DNA from: Pseudeuparius sepicola
Taxonomy: Eukaryota > Arthropoda > Insecta > Coleoptera > Anthribidae
Reading direction: 5' to 3'
NCBI GenBank assembly: GCA_963920635.1
Contig: OY987306.1
Span: 11,550,001-11,614,000, forward strand
Length of the DNA: 64,000 bases
Made by a program: the position numbers and the translations under genes. This document shows, piece after piece, positions 35,242 to 46,039 of this stretch (positions are counted from its first letter, which is position 1; every line of letters starts with the position of its first letter). The notes below the pieces were generated by a model. It saw only the letters and a list, made by a program, of their open reading frames with translations, had not been told where the DNA came from and ran no database searches.

Positions 35242-36064
35242 CCTGAATAGAATTTCCTGGGGTTCGACCAATTAAATTTTGTTTTAACACATTAAAATTT
35301 TTTATTTATTAAAAACATGACACTACACGTGTTTCAGCATTTTTGCCATCATCAGGTATCTAGGATAGTTTTTTTTTCCAAAATTTAAAATTCACCTTAA
35401 ATAATAATAAGTATATCTGAAAGAGGAGATGTTCTTTGTTATTTTTATGGGAATACAAGATTTTTTTTTTAATATTTATGTTTAGAACATTATAGATTTT
35501 GAAAAAATAATAGTTATTATTACTTACATTACTAACTTATTATTTTTAAGAGTCCCTCCTCCTTTTGTTCTTTCCTTCTTGTAATAATTTTCTTATTCAA
35601 CTAGTCTTTTTTCCATAGTTTCATTGTATGTGTTCAAAATTCTTTCTTTTTTTAATTTTTTTAAATTATATAATAGTACTGGTGTGTGGGGAAAGCATTT
35701 GTGGAAAAATATGTGAATATGCTTTCAAAAGGATTGCCGGAGACGAAGTAAATTATTTTTATATTTAGACACGAATTGAAAGGCTCGGTGCGGTTTGTGG
35801 ATACAAAAAATGTTATAAAAAGAAGGAGAGGAAGAAAGACTCTTTTACAGTGTGGCTTTGGAAAATGCAAGAAAATAAATATTTTTGAAATTTTGTTTTG
35901 TTATTGTTGGTAAAAACACATTTGGTTTTCTATTATTTCTATTATTATTTTTTTAATTTATAACTATTATAAAGGAAGTTTATTTTTGGACTTATTTTTA
36001 AGTTATAAGATTATAATAAATATGAGAAAGATTTTCAGTGTCTGTTCTATAATTGATGCTATTT
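35242..36064 (-). repeat. Penelope-like pseudo-LTR, copy 1 (3' side of the intact ORF)
   Basis: Aligns with 38495-39310 and, inverted, with about 40883-41700, nearly without change. Read on the minus strand it follows the ORF, contains the hammerhead-like core (35319-35355) and then an AATAAATAAA tract that could serve as a polyadenylation signal. It also holds a 69-codon frame (35661-35870) present in all three copies. Confidence 0.88.
35319..35355 (-). ncRNA. Hammerhead-ribozyme-like core, copy 1
   Basis: Identical on the minus strand to the core described at 41594-41630: CUGAUGA, stem II, GAAA, a 4 bp stem III with a 5-base loop, and the GUC site. The predicted cut lies after the base pairing with G35319. 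Confidence 0.65.
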
Positions 36065-38401
36065 TTATGTTTTTTTTATGTAAATCATTTCTAAGACATT
36101 CCTTTTAGTGTGATTATTTTCTTTAGTTAAAATTTTTGTATTGTTAAAATCAAAGTGGTGGAAATTATCTAAAGAGTGTTTAGTTAATGCTGTGGAGTTG
36201 TTGTTGTTAGTTCTTACGTCATATTTATGTTTGTATAAACGTTTATGGAGATATTGTTTAGTTTGACCGATATAAACTGAAGGACAATTATTACATGATA
36301 TTTTATAAATTAAATTTGATTGATAATTATTTGTAACGTTGGGTTTTAATTTGGAAAAGAATTTTTTGGTATAGTGATTTGGTTTATGTCCTATATTAAT
36401 ATTATATTGTTTAAAAATTTTTTTGATCTGTTCAGAAGCGCCTTGGATGTATGGCATTGAAAAATATTTGGATTGACTGTTATTATTAATTTTAGGATGA
36501 TTATAAATTTGGTGTATACGTTTCTTAATAAGAGGTTCGTAAAATTGTTTTGGATAATTATTCTTTGAGAGTACATTTTTAATTTTTTTAAGGTTGTTTG
36601 GTCTATATTTTGGATGTGATAGAGAAATGCCTTGGTCAGTCAAACTATTAACAACGCTTTTTTTGTAAGTTGTGGGAACAGAGGAATTAAAATTAAGATA
36701 TCTTTCGGACCAAATTTCTTTTGTAAACCAATTTGTTGTTATATAACCGTTTTTATCATAGGTTAGAGAGAGATTTAAAAAATTAATATTTTTATTTTGT
36801 TCTAATTCGTAAGTGAATTGTAAGCGTGGATGGAAATTGTTAAAAACATTTAGGGTATTGCTTATTTCGTTTTTATGTATACATAAGATGCAATCGTCTA
36901 CGTATCTTCTGTAAAAAAATGGTTTTGTGTTTAATTTTTGAATAGTAATAGTTTCGAGTTCTTCCATTACTAAGTTGGCAATAGTTGAAGATATAGGAGA
37001 ACCCATAGCAGTTCCAAAAGTTTGGAGGTAGAAATTATTTTCAAAATTAAAAAAAGTTGATGTTAAACATAGTTTAGTGCATTCTATAAATTGTGATTTG
37101 GGGATTGAGGTGAAAGGTTCAATTTTATTCCAGTGTTTAGTGATGCAATCTAAAGCTAAATCAATGGGTATATTAGTGAAAAGTGATATTACATCGAAGG
37201 AAACTAAAATGTGGTCTTTAGGGATAATTTGGTTTTTTATAAATTTTTGGAAATGCCAAGTGTCTTTTATGTGGAAAGGATTTTTACCTATAATATTGGA
37301 AATTATATTAGAAAGAAATTTTGAAAGATTATATGTTGGAGAATTGATGTTTGAGACAATAGGTCGTAGTGGTATATTTTGTTTATGTAGTTTAGGAAGA
37401 CCGTAGATGTATGGTGATAAACCATTGTAGCAAGTTAATTTGTTTTTAGTTAATGTATCGATAAATTTTTGTTGGAAAAGATTTAAGACTAATTTATTAA
37501 CTTTTGTTTGGATGTTATTGAGAGGGTTGTTTGACAGTTTTTTATAAGTATTATTATCATTAAGTAAATTGAGTATTTTTTGTTGGTATTCTGTTTTATA
37601 CATAATCACTGTTTTTTTGCATTTGTCAGCTTGAAGAATAATGATGTTTGGGTTGTTATGTATAAATTGTTTAGTTTCTTGAATGAAATGGTTATATTGC
37701 TTTTTGATAAATTTTCTTGTATTATTAATTTTGTGTTTTTGATTATTTAAAATATTGCAAACTTTGCTACGTATTGTATCTTTATGGTCATTATTTAAAA
37801 CATAGGAAAGTCCTTGTTCAATACATGCAATGACATTTTCTGTAGGTAAAAAGAAATTAGGTAAGGAGAAATTCGGTCCGAGACTCAAAAAATAATAAAC
37901 ATTATCTGGGACTTTTAAGTTTGTAAGATTTTTTATCCATTTTTCATTAGTTTTTGGTTTTTGATTATGTAAGGAAGTTGAAAGTAGTTTTTTAATTTTT
38001 TGTTGGTTACTTGTCTTTATTTTGTGGAATTCTTTTTCATATTTTAGATTAGAGTTAAGAAAAAAGTTATTTATTATGGTATTGTTTGAAAATTTTGTTT
38101 TGATATATATTTCTTGATGTTTGAGTTGTTTTTCGAGTTTGTTTAATAACGAGTATGAGTCTAGTATGCAAAGGTTGAGAATTTGTAGATAAAATGTTAG
38201 AAGGTTTTTTTTTAATTTAAATAAAGTATTGTTAGTTTTGAATATATGTGTTTTACTTTTTATTTTAATAAAATCAGGAATGAGGTTTAAATTCTTGCAT
38301 CTTACCAAAAAAATTCTTCTGTTTTTCTCGACTGCAATTTTTATTTTGGTTTTCTTGAAATTATTGAAGCATGGATGTCTACAGGTGATGTTCTGGTCCA
38401 T
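36065..38401 (-). CDS. Penelope-like element polyprotein: reverse transcriptase plus GIY-YIG endonuclease
   Basis: An intact 778-codon ORF starting at ATG. RT landmarks in order: ADKC at residues 258-261, where the family usually has DKG; LPKLHK near 335-340; LRPIVS 345-350; SFDVISLFTNIP (motif A Asp at 403); GTAMGSPIS 463-471 (motif B); YVDD 500-503 (motif C); FLNLSL 541-546. After a basic linker comes a GIY-YIG-type domain: YKISCNNCPSVYIGQT at about 699-714, Arg721, and a conserved Glu near 771 in VLEMIYI. CNNC fits the Cys pair seen in Penelope endonucleases. The protein is rich in Asn, Lys, Ile and Thr. It should reverse-transcribe its own RNA at a nick made by the endonuclease. Length is normal for endonuclease-bearing Penelope-like elements, and no disabling change was seen. 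Confidence 0.93.
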   Translation of the reverse strand: MDQNITCRHPCFNNFKKTKIKIAVEKNRRIFLVRCKNLNLIPDFIKIKSKTHIFKTNNTLFKLKKNLLTFYLQILNLCILDSYSLLNKLEKQLKHQEIYIKTKFSNNTIINNFFLNSNLKYEKEFHKIKTSNQQKIKKLLSTSLHNQKPKTNEKWIKNLTNLKVPDNVYYFLSLGPNFSLPNFFLPTENVIACIEQGLSYVLNNDHKDTIRSKVCNILNNQKHKINNTRKFIKKQYNHFIQETKQFIHNNPNIIILQADKCKKTVIMYKTEYQQKILNLLNDNNTYKKLSNNPLNNIQTKVNKLVLNLFQQKFIDTLTKNKLTCYNGLSPYIYGLPKLHKQNIPLRPIVSNINSPTYNLSKFLSNIISNIIGKNPFHIKDTWHFQKFIKNQIIPKDHILVSFDVISLFTNIPIDLALDCITKHWNKIEPFTSIPKSQFIECTKLCLTSTFFNFENNFYLQTFGTAMGSPISSTIANLVMEELETITIQKLNTKPFFYRRYVDDCILCIHKNEISNTLNVFNNFHPRLQFTYELEQNKNINFLNLSLTYDKNGYITTNWFTKEIWSERYLNFNSSVPTTYKKSVVNSLTDQGISLSHPKYRPNNLKKIKNVLSKNNYPKQFYEPLIKKRIHQIYNHPKINNNSQSKYFSMPYIQGASEQIKKIFKQYNINIGHKPNHYTKKFFSKLKPNVTNNYQSNLIYKISCNNCPSVYIGQTKQYLHKRLYKHKYDVRTNNNNSTALTKHSLDNFHHFDFNNTKILTKENNHTKRNVLEMIYIKKT

Positions 38402-38494
38402 AATGCAATGGGGGAATAAGGTTTTTCTTCTTATTTATACCCAAGAAGTTTTTTTTAACAAAACTTTTCTTCCTTGTCGTTTTTATTAATTTTT

Positions 38495-39310
38495 CTGAAT
38501 AGAATTTCCTGGGGTTCGACCAATGAAATTTTGTTTTAACACATTAAAATTTTTTATTTATTAAAAACATGACACTACACGTGTTTCAGCATTTTTGCCA
38601 TCATCAGGTATCTAGGATAGTTTTTTTTTTCCAAAATTTAAAATTCACCTTAAATAATAATAAGTATATCTGAAAGAGGAGATGTTCTTTGTTATTTTTA
38701 TGGGAATACAAGATTTTTTTTTAATATTTATGTTTAGAACATTATAGATTTTGAAAAAATAATAGTTATTATTACTTACATTACTAACTTATTATTTTTA
38801 AGAGTCCCTCCTCCTTTTGTTCTTTCCTTCTTGTAATAATTTTCTTATTCAACTAGTCTTTTTTCCATAGTTTCATTGTATGTGTTCAAAATTCTTTCTT
38901 TTTTTAATTTTTTTAAATTATATAATAGTACTGGTGTGTGTGGAAAGCATTTGTGGAAAAATATGTGAATATGCTTTCAAAAGGATTGCCGGAGACGAAG
39001 TAAATTATTTTTATATTTAGACACGAATTGAAAGGCTCGGTGCGGTTTGTGGATACAAAAAATGTTATAAAAAGAAGGAGAGGAAGAAAGACTCTTTTAC
39101 AGTGTGGCTTTGGAAAATGCAAGAAAATAAATATTTTTGAAATTTTGTTTTGTTATTGTTGGTAAAAACACATTTGGTTTTCTATTATTTCTATTATTAT
39201 TTTTTTAATTTATAACTATTATAAAGGAAGTTTATTTTTGGACTTATTTTTAAGTTATAAGATTATAATAAATATGAGAAAGATTTTCAGTGTCTGTTCT
39301 ATAATTGATG
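38495..39310 (-). repeat. Penelope-like pseudo-LTR, copy 2 (5' side of the intact ORF)
   Basis: Same sequence as copy 1 at an offset near 3251-3252, differing by a few substitutions and T-run lengths. It is the 3' end of the truncated upstream unit and lies 5' of the intact ORF, so it could provide the promoter for that ORF. It carries hammerhead-like core 2 at 38571-38607. Confidence 0.88.
38571..38607 (-). ncRNA. Hammerhead-ribozyme-like core, copy 2
   Basis: Same core as copies 1 and 3. It lies upstream of the intact ORF, so cleavage would trim the 5' end of any read-through transcript about 170 bases before the ORF start. Confidence 0.65.
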
Positions 39311-39315
39311 CTATT

Positions 39316-39906
39316 TTTATGTTTTTTTATGTAAATCATTTCTAAGACATTCCTTTTAGTGTGATTATTTTCTTTAGTTAAAATTTTTGTATTGTTAAAA
39401 TCAAAGTGGTGGAAATTATCTAAAGAGTGTTTAGTTAATGCTGTGGAGTTGTTGTTGTTAGTTCTTACGTCATATTTATGTTTGTATAAACGTTTATGGA
39501 GATATTGTTTAGTTTGACCGATATAAACTGAAGGACAATTATTACATGATATTTTATAAATTAAATTTGATTGATAATTATTTGTAACGTTGGGTTTTAA
39601 TTTGGAAAAGAATTTTTTGGTATAGTGATTTGGTTTATGTCCTATATTAATATTATATTGTTTAAAAAGTTGTGGGAACAGAGGAATTAAAATTAAGATA
39701 TCTTTCGGACCAAATTTCTTTTGTAAACCAATTTGTTGTTATATAACCGTTTTTATCATAGGTTAGAGAGAGATTTAAAAAATTAATATTTTTATTTTGT
39801 TCTAATTCGTAAGTGAATTGTAAGCGTGGATGGAAATTGTTAAAAACATTTAGGGTATTGTTTATTTCGTTTTTATGTATACATAAGATGCAATCGTCTA
39901 CGTATC
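39316..39906 (-). pseudogene. 5'-truncated Penelope-like ORF fragment with 251 bp deletion
   Basis: This matches the 3' part of the intact ORF on the same strand, starting at motif C (YVDD codons near 39893-39904). Relative to the intact copy it lacks 36418-36668, a 251 bp deletion at a short AAG-like match. The deletion is not a multiple of three and breaks the frame. It lies directly upstream of the second pseudo-LTR. Confidence 0.88.
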
Positions 39907-39943
39907 TACGGGTCTACGTAGTCTGCAATCGTCTACGTCTACG
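39907..39943. other. Scrambled inversion junction of the Penelope-like insertion
   Basis: Between the two opposed copies are about 36 bases built from repeated scraps (GTCTACG three times, TGCAATCGTCTACG once more). They match the motif C region of the element and look like template-switch filler. Confidence 0.7.
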
Positions 39944-40882
39944 GGTTCTCCTATATCTTCAACTATTGCCAACTTAGTAATGGAAGAACTCGAAACTATT
40001 ACTATTCAAAAATTAAACACAAAACCATTTTTTTACAGAAGATACGCAGACGATTGCATCTTATGTATACATAAAAACGAAATAAACAATACCCTAAATG
40101 TTTTTAACAATTTCCATCCACGCTTACAATTCACTTACGAATTAGAACAAAATAAAAATATTAATTTTTTAAATCTCTCTCTAACCTATGATAAAAACGG
40201 TTATATAACAACAAATTGGTTTACAAAAGAAATTTGGTCCGAAAGATATCTTAATTTTAATTCCTCTGTTCCCACAACTTACAAAAAAAGCGTTGTTAAT
40301 ATTTTGACTGACCAAGCCATTTCTCTATCACATCCAAAATATAGACCAAACAACCTTAAAAAAATTAAAAATGTACTCTCAAAGAATAATTATCCAAAAC
40401 AATTTTACGAACCTCTTATTAAGAAACGTATACACCAAATTTATAATCATCCTAAAATTAATAATAACAATCAATCCAAATATTTTTCAATGCCATACAT
40501 CCAAGGCGCTTCTGAACAGATCAAAAAAAATTTTAAACAATATAATATTAATATAGGACATAAACCAAATCACTATACCAAAAAATTCATTTCCAAATTA
40601 AAACCCAACGTTACAAATAATTATCAATCAAATTTAATTTATAAAATATCATGTAATAATTGTCCTTCAGTTTATATCGGTCAAACTAAACAATATCTCC
40701 ATAAACGTTTATACAAACATAAATATGACGTAAGAACTAACAACAACAACTCCACAGCATTAACTAAACACTCTTTAGATAATTTCCACCACTTTGATTT
40801 TAACAATACAAAAATTTTAACTAAAGAAAATAATCACACTAAAAGGAATGTCTTAGAAATGATTTACATAAAAAAAACATAA
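39944..40882 (+). pseudogene. Inverted partial Penelope-like ORF: motif B to the end
   Basis: The frame is open from GSPISSTIANLV (39944) through an ATG at 39980 to TAA at 40880-40882. It carries the RT motif C as YADD, where the intact copy has YVDD, and a full GIY-YIG domain (CNNC, YIGQT). It lacks the N-terminal region and motif A, so it cannot be a working RT. The endonuclease part is still open. Confidence 0.88.
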
Positions 40883-41700
40883 AACTAGCATCAATTATAG
40901 AACAGACACTGAAAATCTTTCTCATATTTATTATAATCTTATAACTTAAAAATAAGTCCAAAAATAAACTTCCTTTATAATAGTTATAAATTAAAAAAAT
41001 AATAATAGAAATAATAGAAAACCAAATGTGTTTTTACCAACAATAACAAAACAAAATTTCAAAAATATTTATTTTCTTGCATTTTCCAAAGCCACACTGT
41101 AAAAGAGTCTTTCTTCCTCTCCTTCTTTTTATGACATTTTTTGTATCCACAAACCGCACCGAGCCTTTCAATTCGTGTCTAAATATAAAAATAATTTACC
41201 TCGTCTCCGGCAATCCTTTTGAAAGCATATTCACATATTTTTCCACAAATGCTTTCCCCACACACCAGTACTATTATATAATTTAAAAAAATTAAAAAAA
41301 GAAAGAATTTTGAACACATACAATGAAACTATGGAAAAAAGACTAGTTGAATAAGAAAATTATTACAAGAAGGAAAGAACAAAAGGAGGAGGGACTCTTA
41401 AAAATAATAAGTTAGTAATGTAAGTAATAATAACTATTATTTTTTCAAAATCTATAATGTTCTAAACATAAATATTAAAAAAAAAAATCTTGTATTCCCA
41501 TAAAAATAACAAAGAACATCTCCTCTTTCAGATATACTTATTATTATTTAAGGTGAATTTTAAATTTTGGAAAAAAAAAACTATCCTAGATACCTGATGA
41601 TGGCAAAAATGCTGAAACACGTGTAGTGTCATGTTTTTAATAAATAAAAAATTTTAATGTGTTAAAACAAAATTTAATTGGTCGAACCCCAGGAAATTCT
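40883..41700 (+). repeat. Penelope-like pseudo-LTR, copy 3 (inverted)
   Basis: Plus-strand copy of the same sequence after the partial ORF. It carries hammerhead-like core 3 (41594-41630) and AATAAATAAA at 41639-41648. It is followed by the tail AAAATTAATAAAAACGAC.. up to the target-site duplication. Confidence 0.88.
41594..41630 (+). ncRNA. Hammerhead-ribozyme-like core, copy 3
   Basis: CTGATGA (41594-41600), then GGCA-AAAA-TGCT as a 4 bp stem II with one G-T pair, then GAA (41614-41616), then ACAC-GTGTA-GTGT as a perfect 4 bp stem III, then C41630 as the expected cleavage base in a GTC triplet. All core positions of a type I hammerhead are present. Stem I is weak: the first pair is mismatched and only about four A-U and G-U pairs follow. 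Hammerheads in Penelope-like elements are known from the literature; activity here is inferred. Confidence 0.68.
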
Positions 41701-41761
41701 ATTCAGAAAAATTAATAAAAACGACCAGGAAGAAAAGTTTTGTTAAATTTCATATATCTTT

Positions 41762-44700
41762 TGGCACCCGAAGGACATGGTAATGTCCAAAATATTATTT
41801 TAGACTTGTAGTTAAATGATCGTACGTTCTCCAAAACCGTAACCACATTTTCTTGTACTTATCCTTGTGTTCGTTTTGAAAGTATGGGCAGCCATGGAAT
41901 TAATTTTTGTTTACGCTAAAACTCTGAATTTGACCATTTGGTGTAACTTATAGTGACACTCTATTTATTCTTTTGATAACAATTCTTAAACTCAAAACTC
42001 AACAGTATAGCAATAATTATAATTTATAATTAAAATTTTGGAAGGCGCTAAGCACAAACATGACCTTAGATGTGTCCTAATGTTTTTTTTTTCGAAATTA
42101 GTCAATTTTCTCCCCCAAATCTACCTACCCATCGACATTATAATTAAATTTTTGTACAAGAAATTCAATGACTACTACTACCACGCACTACCACTACAGT
42201 GTGTCCCTGTGGTCCATGGATTGTGTCGGGGTGGAATTTTATACTTGTTTGTCGTTCTTTCGTAACCGGCATTTTTTTTAAATTTGGAATATCCAAATTT
42301 AGTATTTCTAAAGAGAACACTTTTGAGTTTTAAGGTAACGTGCAAAAAGGATTGTTTTCCCCAAGCAAATTCCAAGCACTTCTTAATGTTTTGAGAACCC
42401 TGTGTATTCAGTTATTCTTTTCGCTATTCCAGTCTTATTTTTATGCCAAGCAAAACTTTTTAGGAACAGTACCTTAAACAGTAACTTAAATATAAAATCC
42501 CACTCAGACACATAATCCGAGAACCCACTGTATAACAAATATGAATAAAAATCAGCCTGAGAACAGAGAAGTTTCCATTTAAAATGCGTCATATGCAATA
42601 TACTTTTTGTCGCACATGTATCTCGGAAACAACCTATAAAAAGTCTGTAGTATGAAATGATCTGACCAGAATACTCTCATTGCAGAACCGTGCAACAAAA
42701 TCAGTAGGTTTTATACATATTATGTATACAATCATGTTCATATGTTATGTCGCCGGTATACGAATACATACATGAGATTCACTGCAAATAGTATTTTGTA
42801 CAATCAGGGTATTTAATATCAATTTATTATTAATAGCTGCTAAATAAATATTTTGGAATAAAGTAAATACAAAGGTTGCTTGATTTTTCAACACGTCAAC
42901 ACGTGCCGATGACAGCTTAACTGTGATTGGTTGATTTCAAACCCTACCTAGAGAGGATATGAAGTTATATTCGTTCAGTTAACTGGAATTTACTACTTTC
43001 CCATTCTGTAAACTGTGAACAAAGCGACAAATATCCATGTTGGATTAGAAAAAAATAAATACACGACACTATGTTTTTAAAAATATTTGATACTATTGAA
43101 CAAACTTATTAAAGGATGACTTTTTCAAGTTTCCAGAAAAAACAATACCTTGGTATTCCGTGGTTAATTTAAGTTCATCTTTAACGCCTAACATTAAAAT
43201 AAACGAAAATTTGATCTTTAACTCAAAGTTAACTTCGGAAAACTCGATCAGTCTTTTATGTGTTTTTCTTGGCAACTCGAAAAATATAAGTTTGTTTCAG
43301 GTGCACGTGGATAAAAGGCAAATTAATCGGTAACTGAATATGATCTTAGCCTTAATCTTAAATCCCAACTATATTTTTTCTTGATTTTCGATGATTCAAC
43401 TTTAAAAGCAATAATACCAAGATTAGATTTATAACATAACTTCTCCCATTAAAACAACGCTAAGGCAGGTTGCTACAAAGATACAAGACAGCACAACAAA
43501 CACATTATCATTAATTTGATCTCATTAGTACGTTCCTAACGCAATTTACTTCGTCTTTGAATCGTCAAACAAGAGAAAAATCAGGAAATTTACAAAGAGC
43601 ACGGCAGAAGTGCTAACTAGAATTAAATGAGCACTGACATTCTATCAGGTAGATAGGTACAGGTTTTACGTATATATAGAAAATAGTATAGAATTCCAAG
43701 GGTAAATGATTAAAACACGCAGGTAGCCAGTAAGTATCTAATTAATCGACCTTTATACAATTTAAATAGAAGTCAGTACCAGTACCGGGAATGCTGAAGA
43801 CATTGAATGTTTTATACAGGGCAAGTTTCCGTTTTCTCAATGCTACTACACAAAGGAATGTATTGATGGTTAAAAATATATTACTTACGTTTTTTGTTGA
43901 TAACTACTAAATAATAAAGAATCTTTACTCAATGCTATTACAACAGTGATATCATAAGTATTATAAATAAGTGATTCAAGAGACTTTAGTTTATATTCCA
44001 TTCTTTAGTATTGTAATATTTTTTAACGTATACAAATATGATTCAGATTCATGTATTCTTATATTTTTTGGGGGATTAACAATTTCATTTTTGATCATAT
44101 CTAAGTACTTCTCATGTGGGAGTACCTAATGCAGGGGAAGAAAGAAGAGCTTTCATGGATTTTATTTAACCATTGAGGAAAGGAAAATTCTTTACTCCAT
44201 GATTTAGCTAATCCAAATCAGAATATCGGACAACTACACGGTGGTCTATAAGGAAGTGGTTCCGAAATATAATCTAAGATTAAACGACTTACAACCACAA
44301 CTGATACCTATGAGAATTTATTTTATTTTATTAATTTCACGAGTAAATTGCTTTGTTGTTTTGGGAATGGCACTTTTAAACAAACAAAAACTAAGAATAG
44401 GTATACCGCCCGCTGTTGAGATATTTCACGATTTTCATGATGAATTTCATCAGAATAAATTCCTAACAAATGAACTCATAAATTCTGGGATTCTACAATA
44501 GCACTGAATATAATTTATTTCAGTCGTATTCAAGTCGAGGCCCGAGGTCTCCAAATATGACCTGATATTTGTTTACATTCACAATTTGCACCTTCGGTTA
44601 AATTAAAAAGTAAATATTAAATTTTTAAATTAATTTTATTATCGAGGAAGACCAAAGAATAAGAACGCATGCAACAGTGTATTTACATTATTAAAAACAT

Positions 44701-44800
44701 TTTAACTTTTCAATACCCACAATTAGTGCCTATATGCCTAGAGCCTATAAAAGATTATTCCCCAGTTTAATTTCAGATTTAGATTTGAAAGCAACAAGTC
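41762..44800. other. AT-rich intergenic DNA
   Basis: About 3 kb with no recognised gene. 42166-42240 has a GC-richer patch with ACTACCACTACAGTGTGTCCC; no partner end was found. Confidence 0.4.
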
Positions 44801-44805
44801 ATGTA

Positions 44806-45508
44806 CGGGGTGTCCCAAACTGGTCACTTTTGGGTGTTTCCAGGAGATAGACAAAAACTTGCAGGTGTCCACTGCTCGATTTTGGAGAAAAGTTAAATGC
44901 CGAAAACCTCATCCTGATATCTCGATTTGTTTGGGAGATACAGAACGTTTCTCGTTTTGTTTCTTAAACGTGCCACAACTTTTTTGTTTGTGAATATTTT
45001 CGATTTCGGTAAAAAAAATACGTCGAATTCATTGATTGTTTGGGCAGTGGTTTAAAGAAAAAAATCATGTGGTTCAAATTTGACTCCTTGTCTATCTCTT
45101 CCGGAAATAAGGAAAAAACCCCAAAAGTGCCCAATTTGTCTTACAACTTAGAACCCCCATTAATTAGCTGCAGTTCTCACCGTTCTAAATACATCTAGGA
45201 TTTCATTGTTATAAGATATAGGTAAAACAATCTACTGGGCGTTATTATTTTTATGTAAAATTCCGTGGACAGGCGCCTGGAATTTCTGGATCAACTTTAA
45301 TATGTTTAAAAGGCACCCCATGACATTAGTAATAAACTCTAAAAATTTTAATGAAATCGGCCCAAGCATTTATTAGACAGTAATAAAAAACGATTTTGTT
45401 ACAAAGCTTTAGCACCCCATATTGAAAATTCTGTTTATAGGATTTTTTTAAATTTTGATCCAAGGAATATTCCCTTGAATTTTTGCAGCATGTTTAGGAA
45501 ACACCCTG
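44806..45508. mobile_element. CAGGGTG-type element or two fused fragments
   Basis: The left end CGGGGTGTCCCAAACTGGTC follows TA. The right end GGAAACACCCTG is followed by TA. However, the left arm folds back on 45070-45140 (GGGCACTTTTGGGG-like), not on the right end. So this may be one foldback plus the end of a second element. Confidence 0.5.
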
Positions 45509-46039
45509 TAGAATTCATTGTATTAAGAAGTACAAGTATATGTATTGTAATGAAGGGAAAGTGCAAACAATGATGAACAAAATTGATTAAGTAGGTGAAC
45601 GGTGTATAGGTAGGTACTACAGTATCTCAGCAATAATCGGAATACCTACTTTTCCGAATAAGATATATCTCACATGCCCTTGGGTATTATGGCAAAGCGA
45701 TAAGTCCCACGGGAATTTAACACTTCCTTGCTTTGCAATCGCGGGCCTGCTCATTACACACACCGACTTGTCAAAATTGGTCTCTTTTGCAATGTTCTAA
45801 ATTATGCAGCTGAAATGATGTTGCGATATTACCAGACATTATGTATGAATGAATTTATATAATTTATACATTCCTAAACTTTGACACATATTCAAAAAAT
45901 AAACTAGTGTCAAATACGCCAGTCGAAGCTCGTTCCGAGAACGCCGCATTCTGTTGTCTACGGTCGCAGCTGTCACTTTCGCCATTATTTTATTTATTTA
46001 TTTAAACCAATAAACCGTTGGCTGATATATTATTAAACA

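Larger units (their letters stand above)
35227..41761. mobile_element. Composite Penelope-like element insertion with 15 bp target-site duplication
   Basis: The 15-base sequence ATTTCATATATCTTT stands at 35227-35241 and again at 41747-41761, directly outside the element sequence. Between them, in order: a minus-strand pseudo-LTR (35242-36064), a complete ORF (36065-38401, minus), a second minus-strand pseudo-LTR (38495-39310), a 5'-truncated minus-strand ORF fragment (to about 39906), a short scrambled junction, and an inverted plus-strand partial ORF and pseudo-LTR (39943-41700). The right end carries about 46 bases equal to the start of the unit (41701-41746 versus 38455-38495). Tandem plus inverted partial copies are known for Penelope elements. 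A single duplication around the whole suggests one integration event. Confidence 0.9.

Noticed and set aside
37077..37406. 109-codon plus-strand ORF inside the Penelope-like RT region
   Set aside because: It is the antisense shadow of the intact RT ORF, whose motifs are clear on the minus strand.
35242..41700. Pseudo-LTRs as true LTRs of a retrovirus-like element
   Set aside because: The ORF is a Penelope-like RT with a GIY-YIG domain, with no gag, protease or integrase, and the copies are in tandem and inverted arrangement.
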